Positions 1-9,621 of a stretch of DNA of 64,000 bases are shown here, in pieces. The translations under genes and the position numbers were made by a program. This DNA comes from DASWUZ01 sp036401375 (GTDB taxonomy: Bacteria > Acidobacteriota > Terriglobia > Terriglobales > Acidobacteriaceae), in contig DASWVB010000016.1 of assembly GCA_036401375.1 (NCBI GenBank), positions 222,708-286,707 on the forward strand. The letters run 5' to 3'. The number at the start of each line of letters is the position of its first letter. Positions within the stretch are counted from its first letter, which is position 1. The notes under the pieces were generated by a model that worked only from the letters and a program-made list of their open reading frames with translations, searched no databases and had not been told where the DNA came from.

Positions 1-56
1 TTGGAGGCGCGCGACCGGTCAAAGGTTGTCGCGCTCGTCGACAGCCAGGCAGGAAT

Positions 57-464
57 TCAGGACGTCGATCTGTCCCTGCTGAGGTCGTCTTCGTGCGCGT
101 CTATCTCAGCAGTTTGCTCAGGAACCAGCTTGCGAAGGAGAGTCAACAGTCGGATCGGATCGAAAAACTCGAGATGATGGTCCGCCTCACCGCTCGATTG
201 AAAGCCGGGAGTCTCAATGACCACGATCGGCAGACTCTTGTCCAGCTTCTTTAACTGCCGAATCAGGTCATCGAGGTGGATATCGCTTACGCCTGCGTCC
301 ATCACGATTCCGTTCACCGCGGGAAATCTCTGGAGGGTCTCGATGGCCTCCGCACCGCTGTATGCGGTGATCACATTGATCTTGGCCGTCTCAATCACAA
401 GCTTGCGGGTTGAGATGGTGCCGGGGAACTCTCGATCGACGACGAGGAAACAGGGCCTGATCAT
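57..464 (-). CDS. Degenerate receiver-domain protein (stand-alone)
   Basis: A 135-residue protein that looks like a single response-regulator receiver domain with no output domain. The N-terminus has a beta strand and a D-R-E acidic cluster (FLVVDRE). The usual phosphoacceptor strand appears as GIVMDAGVSD, so an Asp is present. The conserved Lys of the last strand (normally K-P-F) reads EFFDPIR and is missing. The C-terminal tail is charged. Phosphorylation signalling may therefore be altered. No kinase gene is adjacent. The ATG at 462-464 is the only obvious start and has no strong Shine-Dalgarno. The assignment rests on fold-like motifs only. Confidence 0.6.
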   Translation of the reverse strand: MIRPCFLVVDREFPGTISTRKLVIETAKINVITAYSGAEAIETLQRFPAVNGIVMDAGVSDIHLDDLIRQLKKLDKSLPIVVIETPGFQSSGEADHHLEFFDPIRLLTLLRKLVPEQTAEIDAHEDDLSRDRSTS

Positions 465-666
465 GAAGCGTCATTCTACCGCAAGACTGCCATGCGGTCT
501 GCAAAAAGAGCTTAGATCCGCGGGTGCAGACGCGAAATGGCGACGGCATTCCGAACGTCGTCGGCCGATTCAGGCCAGCCGCACGCCTCCCCATAAGCTC
601 TGGTGACATGCCCAGGTTCTAGATGCCTGACCCTCGGCTTTGCGCCTGTGTCGGTCGAAGCCCTCA

Positions 667-1149
667 TCAACCTGGGGACAGATAGCTGCGCCACTGCGCC
701 GACTCGGCGATCAGCTTGAGGACTCGGTTGCGCTCAAGGAGAAAATTTGTCATGTAACGGCGCAGAAAGATAGACTCCGCTAACCGGCCAATGATTGGCA
801 GCGGCGCGGCAAAGTTGAATCGGTCTTTCATTTCCGTGACTGCTGTTGATTGTGCCGCGAAGTAGTGGTCATGCTGCATGTACTTGAACGCGCCATGAAC
901 CATCGTGTCTTGAAAATAAATTGGCGCGTTGAAGGCAGTGATCTTACTTGTCAGCTGTTGGCGCACACCGAGGTGCCTCGCGCTCCACGTTACACTTTGC
1001 CCCGCGCTGATCAGCCCCGTTGTAACTCCACTTATAGCCTTCTCTCGAGACCGGCCTGCTCCTGAGAGATGGACATCGATGCAGCGGGCCAGATCGAAGC
1101 AGCGCTCGATCGGCGCCTCGATCAGCGTGCGCGCCTCGATCAACACCAT
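667..1149 (-). CDS. SRPBCC family (polyketide cyclase/START-like) protein
   Basis: 160 residues. The N-terminal pattern (TLIEAPIERCFDLARCIDVH) is the usual opening of SRPBCC proteins, where a first beta strand is followed by P-x-E-x-V/C-F-D. The middle part (QSVTWSARHLGVRQQLTSKI, then a FQDTMVHGAFK stretch) matches the family's helix-grip core as found in CDP/cell-division-inhibitor-like members. These proteins bind hydrophobic ligands, and the ligand cannot be read from sequence. It lies 54 bp from the GH42 gene on the same strand and could be cotranscribed as its distal gene. Confidence 0.75.
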   Translation of the reverse strand: MVLIEARTLIEAPIERCFDLARCIDVHLSGAGRSREKAISGVTTGLISAGQSVTWSARHLGVRQQLTSKITAFNAPIYFQDTMVHGAFKYMQHDHYFAAQSTAVTEMKDRFNFAAPLPIIGRLAESIFLRRYMTNFLLERNRVLKLIAESAQWRSYLSPG

Positions 1150-1203
1150 GCAACAAATCCTTCAGCTATGAAGCCCCCGACGGTTTGATTCGCGGACCTC
1201 ATG

Positions 1204-3363
1204 TCACTTATCCTCTTCTACGATCGCCACGTCCCAGGGTGCCAGGCTCATCGTACTGCCTGTTCCGATGACACGCGAAGTGAGCAGGTCGTGCCCCATA
1301 GCATAAGTATAAGAGAAGCTCAATGAGAGATCGGAGTAGTTAAGGTAGTAGTGAATCCGCTTACCCGTCGGATTTACGCCGTGTTTTACTCGTACCGCAG
1401 GAGGTAGCGATTGATCGCTGCTTGCCAGTCCGCACTCACGCAGCAAACCAAGCACTACTGCACGCTGTAGCGTGTCGGAGAGCATAGTCCCCTCATAAGT
1501 GAGAGACCCCGAACCGAACTCGTTGCGCGTAATAGCCGGCCACCTGCCGAAGAAAGGGTGGTCATAATAGGCGAGCGGTTTGGCCGTAGTAAGTTGCAGG
1601 AACTCTGCCCAGGTACCGACCGTATTACCGGTTGATCCGACATGAAAAGGGTCGCCCTTGAGGGCGAGGGGCTGTTCAAGATTAGAGAACTCCTGATATG
1701 TGAACCCGGCGGCCTCTCGAAGCGGACCCGGAGCCCGCTCCCAGCGTACCGCGGAGTTTTCGTTGGTAAAGCCGCTCTTGAAGGTCATCAACACATGGCC
1801 GCCAGCGTGCACGTAGTTCGAAATCTTTTTGAGTAGCGCGTCATCCGCAACATAAAGAGCAGGCACGATGAGTAACTTGTACTGAGCGAAGTCCGCATCG
1901 TCCGGAAATACGAAATCCGCCCCGACATTCGCCAGGTACAGCGAGCGATGTAACTGGGTCAGAACGCCGTTGTAACTTCCCGCAGCCTTACCCGGAATCC
2001 ATCCAGATCCGTCCTGCCGATCAAATGGCATAAAGTTGATGGCGTTGGATGAATCCACGCTATACAAGATTGCGACCTGGTTCTTGATCTGTAGATTGAC
2101 AATCTCTGGACCTACCTTTTGCAACTCGTGTGCTATCAGGGAAACTTCGGCGTAAGCGCGGTTTGGCTCCAAATCATGGCTTAGAACACCCTTCCAGTAA
2201 GTCTCCTGCCCAGCGTGTATAGAATGCCAGTGCCAATACTCCACCATGTTTGCGCCAGACGATAAGTCGGTATAGACATCAAGCCGCAATTGGCCGTCAT
2301 AAGGTGGGAACTGGCCAGCGGAATCCCAGCCGAGTGTCTGGGCATTGGTCTCCGTCACGAGGAAGTTCCGGTGCTTCAGCGAACGGGCGAAGTCACCCTG
2401 CATGGCCTGGAATGCGCCATCGAGGTGCTCCTGGGTACCGTGGTAGACGTTATTAGCGACCACATCCAGCGACTTCGCCACCTCGAACTCGTTGACGTCG
2501 AGCTTCATCATCGAACCATAATCCTGGGTGACAAATTGATCGGGCCGGCGCGACTTACGGATCAGTGCAGCCTGAAAGGCGAGATAATCCGTCACCCGCA
2601 TCTGCTGCCATCGCGACCACTCCAGTTTGTAACTTGTACTGGTTGCATTGTCGCGGGTTGGCATATCGGCCCAGTCATTTACGTCTTCTCCCCAATAATT
2701 GAGGAACCACGCCTTGTTCAGCGCGTCGGTCGTGCCAAACTTGTTTTTCAGGTGATTGACAAAGCCGGCAAAGACGTCAGGGTTGGAGGCGCCGTTCGAT
2801 CCGGTCTCGTTGTCTATCTGCCATCCGATGACCGCCGGATTGTTCTTATAGTGCTCTGCGAGGTTGGTGATCAGGCGCGCGGCGTAGCGGCGAAACTCCG
2901 GATTATCTGTATCCATGTTCTGCCGCATGCCATAACTCACCTGAGCGCCGCCTAGCGGCCGCGCATAGAATTCCGGATGAGCCTTGGCCATCCACGCAGG
3001 CATGGAGTAGGTCGGCGTGCCCATAATCACCTTGATCCCGGCCCTGCCCATGGCATCGACTACGCGGTCCATCCACGCGTATTCGAAGCGGCCGTCCGAA
3101 GGCTCCCACAGGCTCCAGGTCGATTCGCCCATGCGAACGACCGAGATGCCTGCCTCCTTCATCAGGGCAACATCTTTATCCAGGCGCCCGGGCTCAAGGT
3201 CCGCGGGCATGTACTCGTTGTAGTAGGCAGCGCCATAGAGCACATTTGGCAAAATGGCGCCGGGCGCGGGTGGCGCCGTCTGCGGGTCGGCGGTGCTCAC
3301 GACCGAAATGCCGAGGGCAAGAGAAAGAAGCGAAAGTGCAAGACGACTGAGTCTGCGAAGCAT
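1204..3363 (-). CDS. Secreted GH42 beta-galactosidase
   Basis: 719 residues with an N-terminal signal peptide (about residues 1-26, hydrophobic LALSLLSLALGIS core). The TIM-barrel domain of glycoside hydrolase family 42 follows (NVLYGAAYYNEYMP, GISVVRMGESTWSLWEP). The acid/base is in QIDNETGS (Glu186) and the nucleophile in FLVTETNAQ (Glu338); both family Glu residues are present. The middle and C-terminal parts fit the GH42 trimerisation and beta domains. It should release terminal beta-galactosyl (or arabinosyl) units from oligosaccharides in the periplasm or outside. A GGAGGG Shine-Dalgarno precedes the ATG. It sits downstream of the GH26 gene on the same strand, about 210 bp away, suggesting joint hemicellulose (galactomannan) use. 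Confidence 0.9.
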   Translation of the reverse strand: MLRRLSRLALSLLSLALGISVVSTADPQTAPPAPGAILPNVLYGAAYYNEYMPADLEPGRLDKDVALMKEAGISVVRMGESTWSLWEPSDGRFEYAWMDRVVDAMGRAGIKVIMGTPTYSMPAWMAKAHPEFYARPLGGAQVSYGMRQNMDTDNPEFRRYAARLITNLAEHYKNNPAVIGWQIDNETGSNGASNPDVFAGFVNHLKNKFGTTDALNKAWFLNYWGEDVNDWADMPTRDNATSTSYKLEWSRWQQMRVTDYLAFQAALIRKSRRPDQFVTQDYGSMMKLDVNEFEVAKSLDVVANNVYHGTQEHLDGAFQAMQGDFARSLKHRNFLVTETNAQTLGWDSAGQFPPYDGQLRLDVYTDLSSGANMVEYWHWHSIHAGQETYWKGVLSHDLEPNRAYAEVSLIAHELQKVGPEIVNLQIKNQVAILYSVDSSNAINFMPFDRQDGSGWIPGKAAGSYNGVLTQLHRSLYLANVGADFVFPDDADFAQYKLLIVPALYVADDALLKKISNYVHAGGHVLMTFKSGFTNENSAVRWERAPGPLREAAGFTYQEFSNLEQPLALKGDPFHVGSTGNTVGTWAEFLQLTTAKPLAYYDHPFFGRWPAITRNEFGSGSLTYEGTMLSDTLQRAVVLGLLRECGLASSDQSLPPAVRVKHGVNPTGKRIHYYLNYSDLSLSFSYTYAMGHDLLTSRVIGTGSTMSLAPWDVAIVEEDK

Positions 3364-3574
3364 GGGTTCCCTCCATTGCAGCAGGCGACCTGGGTTGCCG
3401 TCGGTGTCTGCCCTGCAAACCCGATCATCGTAGACAGTTGCGATAGATTCCGCCAGACGGCCGCCGTAGCCTGTTCCACGATCGACATTTTAGCGACGGC
3501 TGATCACACTCTGCTTCGGATACGAAACGACTCAGACGCTTAGCTCACCCCCGTTAGCCCGGCACCAGGAGGCT

Positions 3575-5734
3575 TTACTTTGCAGCGTGATCAGGATCTC
3601 TCGTTGCGATGTGCGGGTCGGAGTAGAGAGTCTTCAGCGCCTCGGCAGAGGCACCGGAGGCTGCCGAGGATGGTGCAAGCAAAAACCAGGCCCACCGTGA
3701 GCCGGCAAAGTACGAAGGCTCTGGAACGCCGCTGCTGAACGACACTCCAATCACCTTGTCTCCGCCCAGCTGAGTAAGGTAACCTCTGCCGCGCGTGTCA
3801 GGCCGGTTCATATCAAAGTTGACCGCGCCGGTATACAGCAGACCGGGGAAGTAGTCAGACGGTGCCCCGTTCGAATCAGGGCCATATCCACCCGGAGCGG
3901 CAGTCCAGACCCAGATCAGGTTGCCGAGGTGCTGCTGATTGACAAGGCGGTCAAAGAGCATGCGATAGAGGGCCGATGATCCGTGAATGCCGGGCCGGCC
4001 TCCCCACCAATGTTGCTTCCCATTGGCCTCAGGATAAGGGTCCCACAGCACCGCAATGCCTGCATCCTGCAGCTTTTTCAGCGAAACGGCCACGACGTCC
4101 ACCTGGGCGGACCAGCGCTTGTTCAAGTCGGTGCCAGGCGTGAGCAGCTCATTCCATTCGAAGCTGGTCAGGGCGTGATCCTTCGCGTCGAGCAGTCCTT
4201 CTACGGGCGGCGGAGCGGTCCAGCGCAGGACGATGATGGCGTTCGCGGCATGCTGCCGCTTCGCCTCGGCGATGGCGGCGCTCGCACCTGCAGCGCGAAC
4301 CGCCTCAGATTTCGCCAGGTCAGCAGTGCCCATGTCCGCCGCACCAACGTCAGCGCCCAGGTCCGCTCCAAAGATCGCGGGGTATTTGCCGGTAGACGCG
4401 AAGACCTGCTTCGTGGCTGCCGCTGCGGCGTCTACCGCCGGGGCTACCACGGGCTGCGCCCCCGGCGGAGTCGCCGAAGGCGCATCGGACGGCGGCATCG
4501 AAGCATTACTCTGAGTGTTCCATTGGCCGCTCAGAGGCGTACTCCCGCTCACGTCGTGCAATCGATTCAGCAGAGCCCTGGCCTGCGGGGTGGCGTTGTG
4601 GGAGACGGCCTCAGCGAAGTGCCGGCCCGAGGGGGAAGTGGGGACATACTTTGCCAGCGGCGGATCGCCCAGCGTGAGCAGGTTAGGCGCGTGGAAGTTA
4701 GCCTGCAGGAGCTCCGGCGGATTACCTTCGGCGCTGCCGCTCCACATCATGAAGTAGGCCCATCGCGGCTGCTTCGCGATCACCTCCAGGGTAGGCATCA
4801 CGCCCACCTCGGCCAGGGCGACAGGCTTGTTGCCTGCGAGTGCGAGCATCTGGTCGTAGTAGTCCTGCTTGAACTCGCCGTAGATATCTATAGCGTAGAT
4901 GTCTGCGAACTCATGGCCTGGGTCGTATCCCGCCAGCTCGCCTGCGTTGCCACCGGGGCTGTTCACATTCCAGACCCAGATCAGGTTGTTGAGGTGGTGG
5001 TAGTTCACATAGCGGTCATACAGCATGTGATAGAGCTGCGCGGAGCCATGCGGCCCGGGCCGCCCACCCCACCAGAACCAGTTTCCATTCATCTCGTGGA
5101 AGGGCCGGAACAGTACCGGAACGCCAGCGTCCTGAAGCTCCTTCAGGTAGCCGGCGATCACATCCGTCTGGGCCAGCCACCGGGCATTCAGCGCGGTGCC
5201 AGGGGTGAGCAGTTCGTTCCATTCGAAGTTGGTCAGGTGGCCCTGGACGCTGTCCCGGAAGGTGACCGGCTCATCTTCGGTGGGCTTGACGGCGTGCCAG
5301 CAGAGCGCGATCACTGCGCCCTTTCGATATTGCCGCTCCACCTCCTGAATCATGGAAGGCCGGCCCTCGGTCGAGTCTTTGTCCTCACCCCCTGAGAAGC
5401 CAAAGTCTTCGCCAAAGAGGGCCGGGTACTTACCAGTCAGGTCGTAGACGCGGTCGCTCCAGCGAGAGACGTGGTTAGGGAAGTTGTGCTGCCCGGTCAG
5501 GGTGTAGTGGCCGGAGATTTCATCGATCTCGCGCAGCAGTGCACGTGCCTCCGCTGTTGCATGAGGGTTGACCGGCCGCGCATCGGGGGCCGACAAGCTT
5601 GCCGCAAACCCAGTCCCGCCTGTGCCCTGTGCCTGGCCGGTAGCCTCGATCCCGGGTGCCTCAACTCCGCCGTAGCACCGGTGAGGCGCAGCGACAAGGA
5701 AGGTCGCCAAAATAGGAACAAGCCAACGTTTCAT
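3575..5734 (-). CDS. Secreted protein with two GH26 beta-mannanase domains, second probably inactive
   Basis: 719 residues with a signal peptide (about 1-23) and then two GH26-like domains. Domain 1 (about 60-370) has the acid/base motif RPFHEMNG (Glu214, preceded by His213) and the nucleophile in ALAEVG (Glu309). It should cleave beta-1,4-mannan. Domain 2 (about 385-710) repeats the same landmarks (LSGQWN, GKYPAIFG, FEWNELLTPGT, WWGGRPG). However, the acid/base motif has become DPYPEANG (Glu569 kept; Arg and His lost) and the nucleophile position reads VSFSSG (Phe666). A low-complexity Pro/Ala linker precedes domain 2. Domain 2 may bind substrate rather than cleave it. Confidence 0.88.
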   Translation of the reverse strand: MKRWLVPILATFLVAAPHRCYGGVEAPGIEATGQAQGTGGTGFAASLSAPDARPVNPHATAEARALLREIDEISGHYTLTGQHNFPNHVSRWSDRVYDLTGKYPALFGEDFGFSGGEDKDSTEGRPSMIQEVERQYRKGAVIALCWHAVKPTEDEPVTFRDSVQGHLTNFEWNELLTPGTALNARWLAQTDVIAGYLKELQDAGVPVLFRPFHEMNGNWFWWGGRPGPHGSAQLYHMLYDRYVNYHHLNNLIWVWNVNSPGGNAGELAGYDPGHEFADIYAIDIYGEFKQDYYDQMLALAGNKPVALAEVGVMPTLEVIAKQPRWAYFMMWSGSAEGNPPELLQANFHAPNLLTLGDPPLAKYVPTSPSGRHFAEAVSHNATPQARALLNRLHDVSGSTPLSGQWNTQSNASMPPSDAPSATPPGAQPVVAPAVDAAAAATKQVFASTGKYPAIFGADLGADVGAADMGTADLAKSEAVRAAGASAAIAEAKRQHAANAIIVLRWTAPPPVEGLLDAKDHALTSFEWNELLTPGTDLNKRWSAQVDVVAVSLKKLQDAGIAVLWDPYPEANGKQHWWGGRPGIHGSSALYRMLFDRLVNQQHLGNLIWVWTAAPGGYGPDSNGAPSDYFPGLLYTGAVNFDMNRPDTRGRGYLTQLGGDKVIGVSFSSGVPEPSYFAGSRWAWFLLAPSSAASGASAEALKTLYSDPHIATRDPDHAAK

Positions 5735-5838
5735 AGCGCACAGACTCCCGGACAGCCGCAGTCCTGCAGCATTCGACGAGAAGTATAAAGCTTCCGCCCG
5801 AGAGTGGGGCGTACCGGGCGGGCTCTGTCAATCTCGAT

Positions 5839-6219
5839 CTATCGGGTGAGACTGCCCATTTCGCATCCCCTGCGATCCACCTGGCCATTGTCCCTGATCA
5901 CGAACTTGTGGCTGCACTGCATCGCATCATTTCCGCCCTCGGAGCCTTTATAAACGTAGATAGTTCGCTTGGCCGCAGAATAGATCAGCAACTCAGAGCC
6001 TTGCACCTGAAACTGAAAGTCGCCGTCGGCGGCGTGGACGGCCCCGTTCCCACGGGCCCACCAGCCGATGACCAGCGCACATAGCAGCAACACGCCGGTG
6101 CGCAGCCATCCAGCCAGAGCGCCTCCACTGGCCGGAGACGCACCTGCCGCAGTCAGCGGAACGGCCAGCCTGCCTTGACCCGTCCTGTCATTTATCGGGT
6201 CTCTTTTCATCGTCATCAC
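5839..6219 (-). CDS. Small membrane-anchored hypothetical protein
   Basis: 126 residues with one membrane segment (about 39-56, WLRTGVLLLCALVIGWWARG). The short outer domain after it reads FQFQVQGSELLIYSAAKRTIYVYKG. Two cysteines (C in MQCSHKF and RRGCEMG) could pair. The positive-inside rule suggests the C-terminal domain faces the periplasm. I do not recognise the family. It lies divergently from the hypothetical gene at 6385 and about 100 bp upstream of the GH26 gene on the same strand. Confidence 0.6.
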   Translation of the reverse strand: MMTMKRDPINDRTGQGRLAVPLTAAGASPASGGALAGWLRTGVLLLCALVIGWWARGNGAVHAADGDFQFQVQGSELLIYSAAKRTIYVYKGSEGGNDAMQCSHKFVIRDNGQVDRRGCEMGSLTR

Positions 6220-6384
6220 TCTTCCCCGTTCTCAGTCGCGCTATGAAGTGAACTCCAGCCTGAGCATCAGACGTACAGATCGGTGGATCCGTTCGCGTGC
6301 TCTCGTTCGGAATCAGGAATTTGCTGTGGAAGACGGAGGATTGCACGATCGTTTGCATGGTCAAGAACATCTAGAATCGATAGC

Positions 6385-6999
6385 ATGGCCGATCAGATTT
6401 ATCTCAGCCTCTGGTTTTCAAATTTCCGGCTTGACGGAGTACCCGGCGCACTGGTCTCGGTGTTGAGACAGTTCTCTGCAATAGGTTCTTCATCGCTCGT
6501 CTCAGCCGCGACCGTCTACCCTCTGTCCTGGAATGAATCGCCGGTCTACCAGCGCATCTACACCGGGGAAGACGCTGACAGCGCGGCTCCTGAGCTGGCC
6601 GTCTCTGAGGCCACCGAGCTGCTGCACGACGACTACGCATACGAATTTGAGGTGAAGTGGGACCTATGGGTGGTGGAGACTGGCTCAGGCCTCGATCCGC
6701 TCTGGAAGAAGGAGATGAGGGTGGTGCGCGTAGTGGGCTTCGGGCCAGAGTTCGATGAGGGCGCTTATGAACAAAATGGTCACGTCCGCATCGACTTCGG
6801 GGAAGACACACCCTTCCTGCATGAAGAGCTGGACCTCGATTACGAGGCGGCGGGCCACGTGAAGGAGAACGTACAGATGCTGGTCGACCTGACCAACTCC
6901 GTGCAGGAGAACTGCGCCATCTCAAGCCGCCTGCTGTGGTCCGAATCTGGCGAAACCCTCGCCCAGAAGCTCGTAGCCCGCCTGCAGCGTGTGAATTAG
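6385..6999 (+). CDS. Conserved hypothetical protein, acidic
   Basis: 204 residues, taking the ATG at 6385 (MADQIYLSLWF); an upstream in-frame Met exists but adds an unlikely basic stretch. There is no signal peptide or membrane segment. The sequence is acidic and aromatic-rich (EATELLHDDYAYEFEVKWDLW, GEDTPFLHEELDLDYEA), with a C-terminal helical part (VKENVQMLVDLTNSVQENC). It lies 21 bp upstream of the lptCA fusion gene on the same strand and may be cotranscribed. I do not recognise a characterised family. The acidic soluble profile suggests a cytoplasmic protein. Confidence 0.65.
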   Translation: MADQIYLSLWFSNFRLDGVPGALVSVLRQFSAIGSSSLVSAATVYPLSWNESPVYQRIYTGEDADSAAPELAVSEATELLHDDYAYEFEVKWDLWVVETGSGLDPLWKKEMRVVRVVGFGPEFDEGAYEQNGHVRIDFGEDTPFLHEELDLDYEAAGHVKENVQMLVDLTNSVQENCAISSRLLWSESGETLAQKLVARLQRVN

Positions 7000-7020
7000 C
7001 ACCATGAGAGGCGCAGGCGC

Positions 7021-9621
7021 ATGAGCGGCACCATCAGCCGGCTGAGGACGGCCATCATCGTGCTGGCTACAGTGCTTGTGGCCGCGATCGTGATCTTTCT
7101 GGCGTTTGCAAGATATGAGCGCCGCCGCCTGGTCCGCGATCTTCCGGCGAAGCTGGGGCTGCAGATCCAGGAGTCTGCGGACAGCTTCACGCTCTCGAAG
7201 TCAGATAAGGGCCACACCATCTTCACCATCCATGCGTCGAAGGCGGTGCAGTATAAGGATGGCGGGCACGCAACGCTTCACGATGTAAGTATCAGCCTCT
7301 ACGGGCCGCACGGCGATCGTGCTGACAGCATCCGAGGCGCCGAGTTCGACTACGACAAAAAGTCTGGGATCGCTACGGCCGCAGGTCAGGTCGAGATCGA
7401 TTTCCAGCCGCCTGCGCCGGGTACTGCCGGTTCGAGCGCGGCTGCCGTCACGACCGAGGCAGGGAAGGCACCCAGTTCCTCCGGCGGCATCATTCACGTG
7501 AAGACGAGCGGCCTCGTCTTCGACAAGAACAGCGGCATGGCTACTACCCGCAACCTGGTGGAGTTCGAGACGCCTCAGGGCTCCGGGCACGCTACCGGAG
7601 CGAGCTACAACTCGCAGGAGGGCGTCCTGGTGCTCGAGAGTGCTGTGCAGCTGGACTCGAGCAGCAACGGCAAGCCCGTCTCGCTCAAGGCGGAGCACGC
7701 TCAGATCACGCGCGACAGCCGCCAAGCATTTCTGCTGAATGCAGTAGCCGAGTACGACGGCGAGCGTACCTCGTCCGACAGCGCGATTGTCTACTTCCGT
7801 CCCGACGGCTCGGCTGAGCACGTCGATGCCAAGGGCCACGTCGAAATCGCCGCCGGCGGAGGCCAGCAGTTGAAAGCCGAGACTGCCCAGATGCTCTTTG
7901 ACCAGCACAGCCAGCCGCAGCACATCGATCTCGCCGGCGGCATCTTTCTGGTTGCCAACGATCAGGTGCACCACATGCACGGCGCGGCGGTCGAGGCCAA
8001 GCTGCAATACGGTGCGGGCTCCATCCTGCAGCATGTGCAATTGTTGAACGCAGTGAGCTTTGTGGATCAGCAGATCAGGCTTCCGGATGATCCCAACGGG
8101 TCAACCACACGCGAGGTGCGGGCGCAGCAGATCGAAATCGATTTCGCTCCAGGTTCCGGACCCGGTGAGGGCGAGCACTCGATCGCACAGCGCGTACTTG
8201 CGAGCGGCGGCGCGACGGTGGTGCTGCACACCATCAGTGCCAGACATCCCCAGCAGAACACGACCATCGGGGCCGAGACCCTGCTTGCAGAGCTGGCGAA
8301 TGGGAATGCCATCACGTCGGTGAAAGGAAGCGGTCAGACTCGCATCGTTGACGTTGCCTCGGATGGTGCTACCCAGACCAGTACGGGCGACAATCTCGTC
8401 CTCAGCTTCCTGCCTGTGACCGGCCGCCGCGTCGGTGCGAGGAAGAGCGAGGTTGCACTACCGGCGACGGAGATTCAAAGCGCCCTCCAGCAGGGCAATG
8501 TGGTGATCACGCGGACGGCAGCATTTGGAGCAAAGCAGCCCTCCGAACCTGTTCGAATCACGGCCGGACGGGCAGAGTATCGCTCCGCTGACGAGCTTCT
8601 TCACCTCTCTGGAAATCCTCGCTTCACCGACGGTGCGCTGGATCTCAGCGGCGACCAGATCGACTACCAGCGGCTGACCGGCTCAGCCACGGCCACCGGC
8701 AACATCAAGGCAACGTATCTGCAAAGATCGGGTCAGCCCGCGGAGACAGCCAGCGCCGCAGGCCGAGGCTCCTTCGCGCTGGGTGGCCCGGGTCCAGCTC
8801 ACATCGTGGCCGACAGCGCCACCATCAACCGTGCAGCGGGCAAGGACCAGGGGAGCGCTGCCGGAGACGCGATCTTCCGCGGTCATGCACGGCTCTGGCA
8901 GGGGTCGAACTCCATCGCTGCGCCTGTCATCCAGCTCTCCCGCTCCGGAGAATCGCTCAAAGCTCATGGCGATGCTCAATCCGCAGCTACCTCGGGGGGA
9001 GGCGTCACGGCCACCCTCATCAGCCCAGGCGGTCCGGAGCACAAGGCCTCGACTGACCATATCCACAGCCGCGAACTGCTCTATTCCGAGGTGGCCCGCG
9101 AGGCTACGTTCTCTGGATCCGTACTGGCTCAGGATGCCGGCGGAACTATCCGTTCTGATCAGGCAGTGGTCTTCCTTGTACCCGCAACCAGGTCTGCGGG
9201 GTCTTCATCTGTTCGCGGAACGTCAACCAGCCAGCTTCCGGAGCCTACGGGCGTCCAAACTCAATCCGCTGACGGAGGCAAACAAGATGGCGCCCACGCT
9301 ACTGCTGCCGCGTCGACGGGAGGTCCGGAACCGCGGGATGGGGCAGCTTCAGATCGCCAGTCCCAGATCGACCATATTGTGGCTACCGGGCACGTCATCC
9401 TCGAGCAGCCGGGGCGCAGAGCCACGGGAGACAAGTTGATCTACGCCTCGCAAGACGGCACCTTCACGCTCACCGGCACTCCCGAGGTGGCGCCGCGGCT
9501 GATCGACGAAATCCACGGTACAGTCACCGGTGCGTCATTGATCTTTAACAGCCGCGATGACAGCGTGACCGTCAGCGGAGGTCAGTCACGCGCATCGACG
9601 GATACGCGAGTGCGCCGCTGA
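7021..9621 (+). CDS. lptC: LPS transport periplasmic protein, LptC-LptA fusion
   Basis: 866 residues. An N-terminal membrane anchor (about 9-27) is followed by an LptC-type domain (FTIHASKAVQYKDGGHATLHDVSISLYG). Repeated OstA/LptA-like beta-jellyroll blocks then run to the C-terminus (GNVVITR, IDYQRLTGSATATGNI, ATGHVILEQPGRRATGDKLIYA, FTLTGTPEV). LptC takes LPS from the inner-membrane LptBFG extractor and LptA bridges the periplasm, so a fused bridge is plausible. It ends TGATG with lptB starting in the overlap. Usual LptC is about 190 residues and LptA about 180, so this protein holds several extra jellyroll units. Low-complexity Ser/Gly linkers occur (AGSSAAAVTTEAG). Confidence 0.85.
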   Translation: MSGTISRLRTAIIVLATVLVAAIVIFLAFARYERRRLVRDLPAKLGLQIQESADSFTLSKSDKGHTIFTIHASKAVQYKDGGHATLHDVSISLYGPHGDRADSIRGAEFDYDKKSGIATAAGQVEIDFQPPAPGTAGSSAAAVTTEAGKAPSSSGGIIHVKTSGLVFDKNSGMATTRNLVEFETPQGSGHATGASYNSQEGVLVLESAVQLDSSSNGKPVSLKAEHAQITRDSRQAFLLNAVAEYDGERTSSDSAIVYFRPDGSAEHVDAKGHVEIAAGGGQQLKAETAQMLFDQHSQPQHIDLAGGIFLVANDQVHHMHGAAVEAKLQYGAGSILQHVQLLNAVSFVDQQIRLPDDPNGSTTREVRAQQIEIDFAPGSGPGEGEHSIAQRVLASGGATVVLHTISARHPQQNTTIGAETLLAELANGNAITSVKGSGQTRIVDVASDGATQTSTGDNLVLSFLPVTGRRVGARKSEVALPATEIQSALQQGNVVITRTAAFGAKQPSEPVRITAGRAEYRSADELLHLSGNPRFTDGALDLSGDQIDYQRLTGSATATGNIKATYLQRSGQPAETASAAGRGSFALGGPGPAHIVADSATINRAAGKDQGSAAGDAIFRGHARLWQGSNSIAAPVIQLSRSGESLKAHGDAQSAATSGGGVTATLISPGGPEHKASTDHIHSRELLYSEVAREATFSGSVLAQDAGGTIRSDQAVVFLVPATRSAGSSSVRGTSTSQLPEPTGVQTQSADGGKQDGAHATAAASTGGPEPRDGAASDRQSQIDHIVATGHVILEQPGRRATGDKLIYASQDGTFTLTGTPEVAPRLIDEIHGTVTGASLIFNSRDDSVTVSGGQSRASTDTRVRR

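Noticed and set aside
3983..5395. A 470-codon open frame on the plus strand opposite the GH26 gene
   Set aside because: It is antisense to a gene with clear family motifs in GC-rich DNA, and its translation has no domain, so it is a composition effect.
7201..8040. A 279-codon open frame opposite the lptCA fusion
   Set aside because: Antisense to the LptC/LptA coding sequence, with no recognisable product.
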